Shown here piece after piece: positions 63,826 through 64,000 of a DNA stretch of 64,000 nt. The notes under the pieces were generated by a model that did not search any database, was not told where the DNA came from, and saw nothing but the letters and a program-made list of their open reading frames with translations. Position numbers and translations under genes: made by a program. The stretch comes from Sepioteuthis lessoniana. Its lineage: Eukaryota; Mollusca; Cephalopoda; Myopsida; Loliginidae. Position 1 is the first letter of the stretch, and each line of letters opens with the position of its first letter. Where the stretch lies: assembly GCA_963585895.1 (NCBI GenBank), contig OY757934.1, positions 33,422,712 to 33,486,711 of the forward strand. Direction: 5' to 3'.

Positions 63826-63985
63826 TCAGTAGGTTGGGGGTGTAGAATACACCGACTGCTTCTCTACAGAGGGTTAAAACTCCCCCAACGAGTGTCTTGG
63901 ATGGCCCAGTCGGCTGGGGCTGTAGAATACACCGACTGCATCTCTGCAGAGGAGTAAAACTCCCCTAACGAGTGTCCAGGATATG
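63826..63985. repeat. 80-bp tandem duplication
   Basis: Two units, each with TGTAGAATACACCGACTGC and AAAACTCCCC-AACGAGTGTC, at 63841 and 63921. Function unknown; possibly part of a repeat that extends past the window. Confidence 0.85.
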
Positions 63986-64000
63986 ACACTAAACTATTTG

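Overview
The window is eukaryotic and looks like a metazoan, most likely lophotrochozoan and probably molluscan, genome. This rests on introns with GT/AG borders, low GC, very abundant (TA)n microsatellites, several tRNA-headed SINE families, RTE-like and R2-like LINE tails, Penelope-like elements, Tc1/mariner transposons and many Ty3/gypsy retrotransposons. The species assignment is recognition-based and not certain. There is nothing prokaryotic here: no operons and no CRISPR arrays.

Layout. 1-9.8 kb: AT-rich non-coding DNA with SINE copies. 9.2-10.1, 15.8-18.6 and 20.6-20.9 kb: dense TA/CA microsatellite blocks. 10.85-14.5 kb: an RTE-like LINE split by an odd LTR element that ends in U5 sequence on both sides. 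15.2-17.1 kb: two mariner remnants and another LINE tail. 19.4-20.6 and 25.9-26.8 kb: Penelope-like remnants. 20.85-25.83 kb: a Ty3/gypsy element (element A) whose LTR and primer site predict self-priming, itself hit by two younger solo LTRs. 28.0-29.6 kb: an RTE-like tail and a mariner. 29.6-32.7 kb: a tRNA-Leu-primed gypsy element (element B), also hit by a solo LTR. 33.4-40.4 kb: a minus-strand, env-bearing gypsy element (element C) with complete but broken gag-pol-env order.

The best host gene lies on the minus strand from 63.0 kb down to 42.95 kb. Six exons join in phase to give a predicted 408-residue single-pass membrane protein: candidate signal peptide, a cysteine-rich exon resembling a shortened galactose/rhamnose-binding (SUEL-type) lectin domain, an unrecognised cysteine-containing exon, a low-complexity Asn/Asp-rich stalk, a transmembrane exon, and a 124-residue cytoplasmic tail with tyrosine motifs. 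Exons 2 to 6 are well supported by splice sites and phase; exon 1 is tentative. Its introns hold a full-length Tc1 element, a 2.2-kb solo LTR with target-site duplication, a relative of that LTR, an R2-like LINE tail and other repeats.

Apart from this gene nearly everything with coding character is transposon-derived and mostly decayed. The most unusual structure is the 10937-13721 element: both termini are the U5 end of an LTR in inverted orientation, bounded by a perfect 4-bp target duplication inside a LINE reading frame that is contiguous once the insert is removed.
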